Positions 24,874 to 26,166 of a DNA stretch of 26,166 bases are shown here, piece by piece. Within the stretch, counting starts at the first letter, position 1; every line of letters starts with the position of its first letter. Below the pieces are notes generated by a model that ran no database searches, had not been told where the DNA came from, and saw nothing but the letters and a program-made list of their open reading frames with translations. The stretch covers positions 1 to 26,166 of the IMG/VR virus record IMGVR_UViG_3300027337_000024, one strand, 5' to 3'. The DNA comes from a virus. The position numbers and the translations under genes are program-made.

Positions 24874-26166
24874 TTACGAAGTATTAATATTTTGCCACCC
24901 CGGGGTCTGATTGTCATCTACATCATTCCACCCCGGGTTTTGGGTGCCAGATATAGCATTCCAGCCAGGAGATTGAACGCTCCCAACAGATGACCAGCCA
25001 GCGGATTGCAGGTTGTTAATGTCGCCCCAGTTCGGAGTTTGTTCGTCGTCAATAATCACCCACGGGAGATAACCAATCGACGAATCACTGGCGGTGGCGT
25101 ATTCAAAAATGAAAGCCGTACCCTGGTATAGGGAGCTATCAATGTCTGATATCTGTCCCGTTTCATCTACATGGGCAGAAAAAACAAGCCCCCCCGATGC
25201 AAGGTCTGAGATGGTGACCAGCTCAGTAATAGATACCAAAATAAAATTTATGGCTTCTATCAGATCTGCGCCCGTTGCCGCCTCATCAATAACGGAGTTG
25301 AATAATGCCAGCGCTGACGGCGCGTCGGTTATGGTTGCCGCCTCAGAAACGGCAATTTGGAATGTGGCTGTAGCTGACGGCGCATCAGTTATGGTTGTTG
25401 TTTCAGCAATAGCGGGTTGGAATGTGGCTATGGCTAAAGGTTCATCAGTTATAGTTGATGTTTCTGCAACGGTAGGCTTGAACGTACCAACGGCAGAAGT
25501 TTCATCCGTGCCAGTTGCAGTATCGGCAATCGAGGTAGCAAACGTGGCACTGGAGGAAACTGCGTCAGAAGCTGTTGAATTCTCATCAATAGCGGGTAGG
25601 AACGTTCCAGCAACAGACACGGCATCCGTACCGGTCGAGGTTTCAGCGACGGCAGGATTAAAAGTACCCAGCACATCCACGGCGTCCGTACCAGTCGAGG
25701 TTTCAGCTACGGCAGTTAGAAAGGTAGCCGAGGCATTTACCGTATCCGTACCAGTTGCTGTTTCTACGGCTGCGCCATTGAATACACCTAGCGTCGAAAG
25801 AAGGTCAGTTCCGGTAGCGGTTTCACTAATTGTGCTACTGTAAGTAGTAGACATGGCAAGAACAATAACGATCAAGCCTTGTCCGCCCACGCCGCCGACT
25901 TGGGTGCCTGTTCCAGAGTTTACAGAAGCGCCGCTACCGCCTGCACCATAGTTTGCTGCTTGCCCTGCGCCAGCTGTAGCCACAGATAAGCCAGCCGAAG
26001 CCCCTCCGCTACCGCCTGCGCCACCAATGGTATTTAGAATATCCCGGCCCTGCCCGCCAAGGGAACCTGAAAGTGCTCCTCCTACGCGACCTCCGCCGCC
26101 ACCACCAAACGATCCCGCTACGTTAGATGTGCCTCCCCCTTGGCCGAGAGAGTTATTACCCCCAGT
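24874..26166 (-). CDS. Repeat-rich tail fibre, N terminus cut by the right window edge (at least 430 aa)
   Basis: The frame is open to the window edge, so the GTG at 25983 is probably not the start and the real N terminus lies outside. Visible parts, in order, are: a glycine-rich segment of about 100 residues closing with GGQGLIVIVLAMS; about thirteen 20-residue repeats of the type AVAETSTGTDAVDVLGTFNP; and five 11-residue repeats of the type QSPGWN-x-I at the C terminus. The glycine-rich part parallels the 284-aa adhesin, so these may be paralogous receptor-binding components. The 20-residue repeats are Thr/Ala/Asp-rich and probably form an extended shaft; the Gly-Trp repeats may form the tip or bind glycans. 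Roles are inferred from composition and position. It is the first gene of the visible leftward array. Confidence 0.78.
   Translation of the reverse strand, partial: TGGNNSLGQGGGTSNVAGSFGGGGGGRVGGALSGSLGGQGRDILNTIGGAGGSGGASAGLSVATAGAGQAANYGAGGSGASVNSGTGTQVGGVGGQGLIVIVLAMSTTYSSTISETATGTDLLSTLGVFNGAAVETATGTDTVNASATFLTAVAETSTGTDAVDVLGTFNPAVAETSTGTDAVSVAGTFLPAIDENSTASDAVSSSATFATSIADTATGTDETSAVGTFKPTVAETSTITDEPLAIATFQPAIAETTTITDAPSATATFQIAVSEAATITDAPSALALFNSVIDEAATGADLIEAINFILVSITELVTISDLASGGLVFSAHVDETGQISDIDSSLYQGTAFIFEYATASDSSIGYLPWVIIDDEQTPNWGDINNLQSAGWSSVGSVQSPGWNAISGTQNPGWNDVDDNQTPGWQNINTS
24880..25047. repeat. Five in-frame 33-bp repeats encoding Gly-Trp motifs
   Basis: Five 11-residue units end the fibre gene: EQTPNWGDINN, LQSAGWSSVGS, VQSPGWNAISG, TQNPGWNDVDD and NQTPGWQNINT. 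The Q-x-(P/A)-(G/N)-W core is invariant in spacing. They follow immediately after the 60-bp repeat block and a short non-repetitive linker. Confidence 0.85.
25075..25855. repeat. About thirteen in-frame 60-bp coding repeats
   Basis: Consecutive 60-base units align without indels across this stretch. For example, the units at 25621-25680 and 25681-25740 are nearly identical over their first half. Each unit encodes 20 residues with the consensus (A/I)-x-E-(T/S)-x-T-(G/I)-T-D-A then x6-(T/A)-F. Identity is highest in the middle copies and decays toward 25075. The pattern indicates growth by tandem duplication within the fibre gene. Confidence 0.85.

Noticed and set aside
25094-25843. Rightward open frame of 249 codons opposite the fibre gene
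   Set aside because: It is antisense to the 60-bp repeat block. A 60-base period keeps any stop-free frame open, and the product is a low-complexity repeat of Ser/Val/Ala with no independent ribosome site.
25075-25855. CRISPR-like appearance of regular 60-bp repeats
   Set aside because: There are no conserved repeat/variable spacer boundaries. The units are fully coding, diverged and in frame within a fibre gene.

Overview
The window is part of the genome of a tailed bacteriophage (Caudoviricetes), most likely podovirus-like, with base composition near 50% GC. The phage call rests on a GH24 endolysin next to a GTA-type holin, a P22 gp10-like stabilisation protein, glycine-rich and repeat-rich fibres, a run of very large alanine/glutamine-rich virion proteins, and a 2910-residue polyvalent protein. 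No cellular housekeeping gene, tRNA or rRNA is present. Portal, capsid and terminase genes are not here and presumably lie beyond the right edge, upstream of the leftward genes. The host cannot be named from the sequence.

Layout. Positions 1-595 hold the end of a rightward operon of small, probably early or DNA-metabolism genes: a gene tail cut by the window edge, a 58-aa zinc ribbon and a YbcO/DUF1364-like HNH-type nuclease. Everything from 564 to 26166 is one leftward array of 15 genes with no gap over 17 nt and many 1-4 nt stop/start overlaps, so it is probably a late transcription unit. In the direction of transcription (right to left) it encodes: a fibre with 60-bp repeats (cut by the right edge), a second tail fibre, a glycine-rich adhesin, a 135-aa tail-associated protein, a cupin, a lysis cluster (52-aa membrane peptide, membrane-anchored 205-aa protein, GTA-type holin, GH24 endolysin), a stabilisation/head-closure protein, a C1q/TNF-like jelly-roll protein, three large probable internal (ejected) proteins of 1348, 697 and 564 aa, and the 2910-aa polyvalent protein. 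The rightward and leftward units converge and their last genes overlap by 32 bp.

How it fits together. The fibres and adhesins would bind the host. The stabilisation protein would close the neck. The large internal proteins and the polyvalent protein, which carries an HESIH metallopeptidase motif, several ADP-ribosyltransferase-like modules, a Gp88-like cysteine module and an LPD38-like C terminus, would be packaged and delivered with the DNA. Holin and endolysin release progeny.

The most unusual DNA-level signal is strong over-representation of the palindrome GTTTAAAC: 10 exact octamers and 33 loci matching at least 7 bases. It occurs in all reading frames and is nearly absent from two stretches, 12.6-17.4 kb and 22.0-26.2 kb. 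The most unusual protein-level signal is the domain content of the polyvalent protein.
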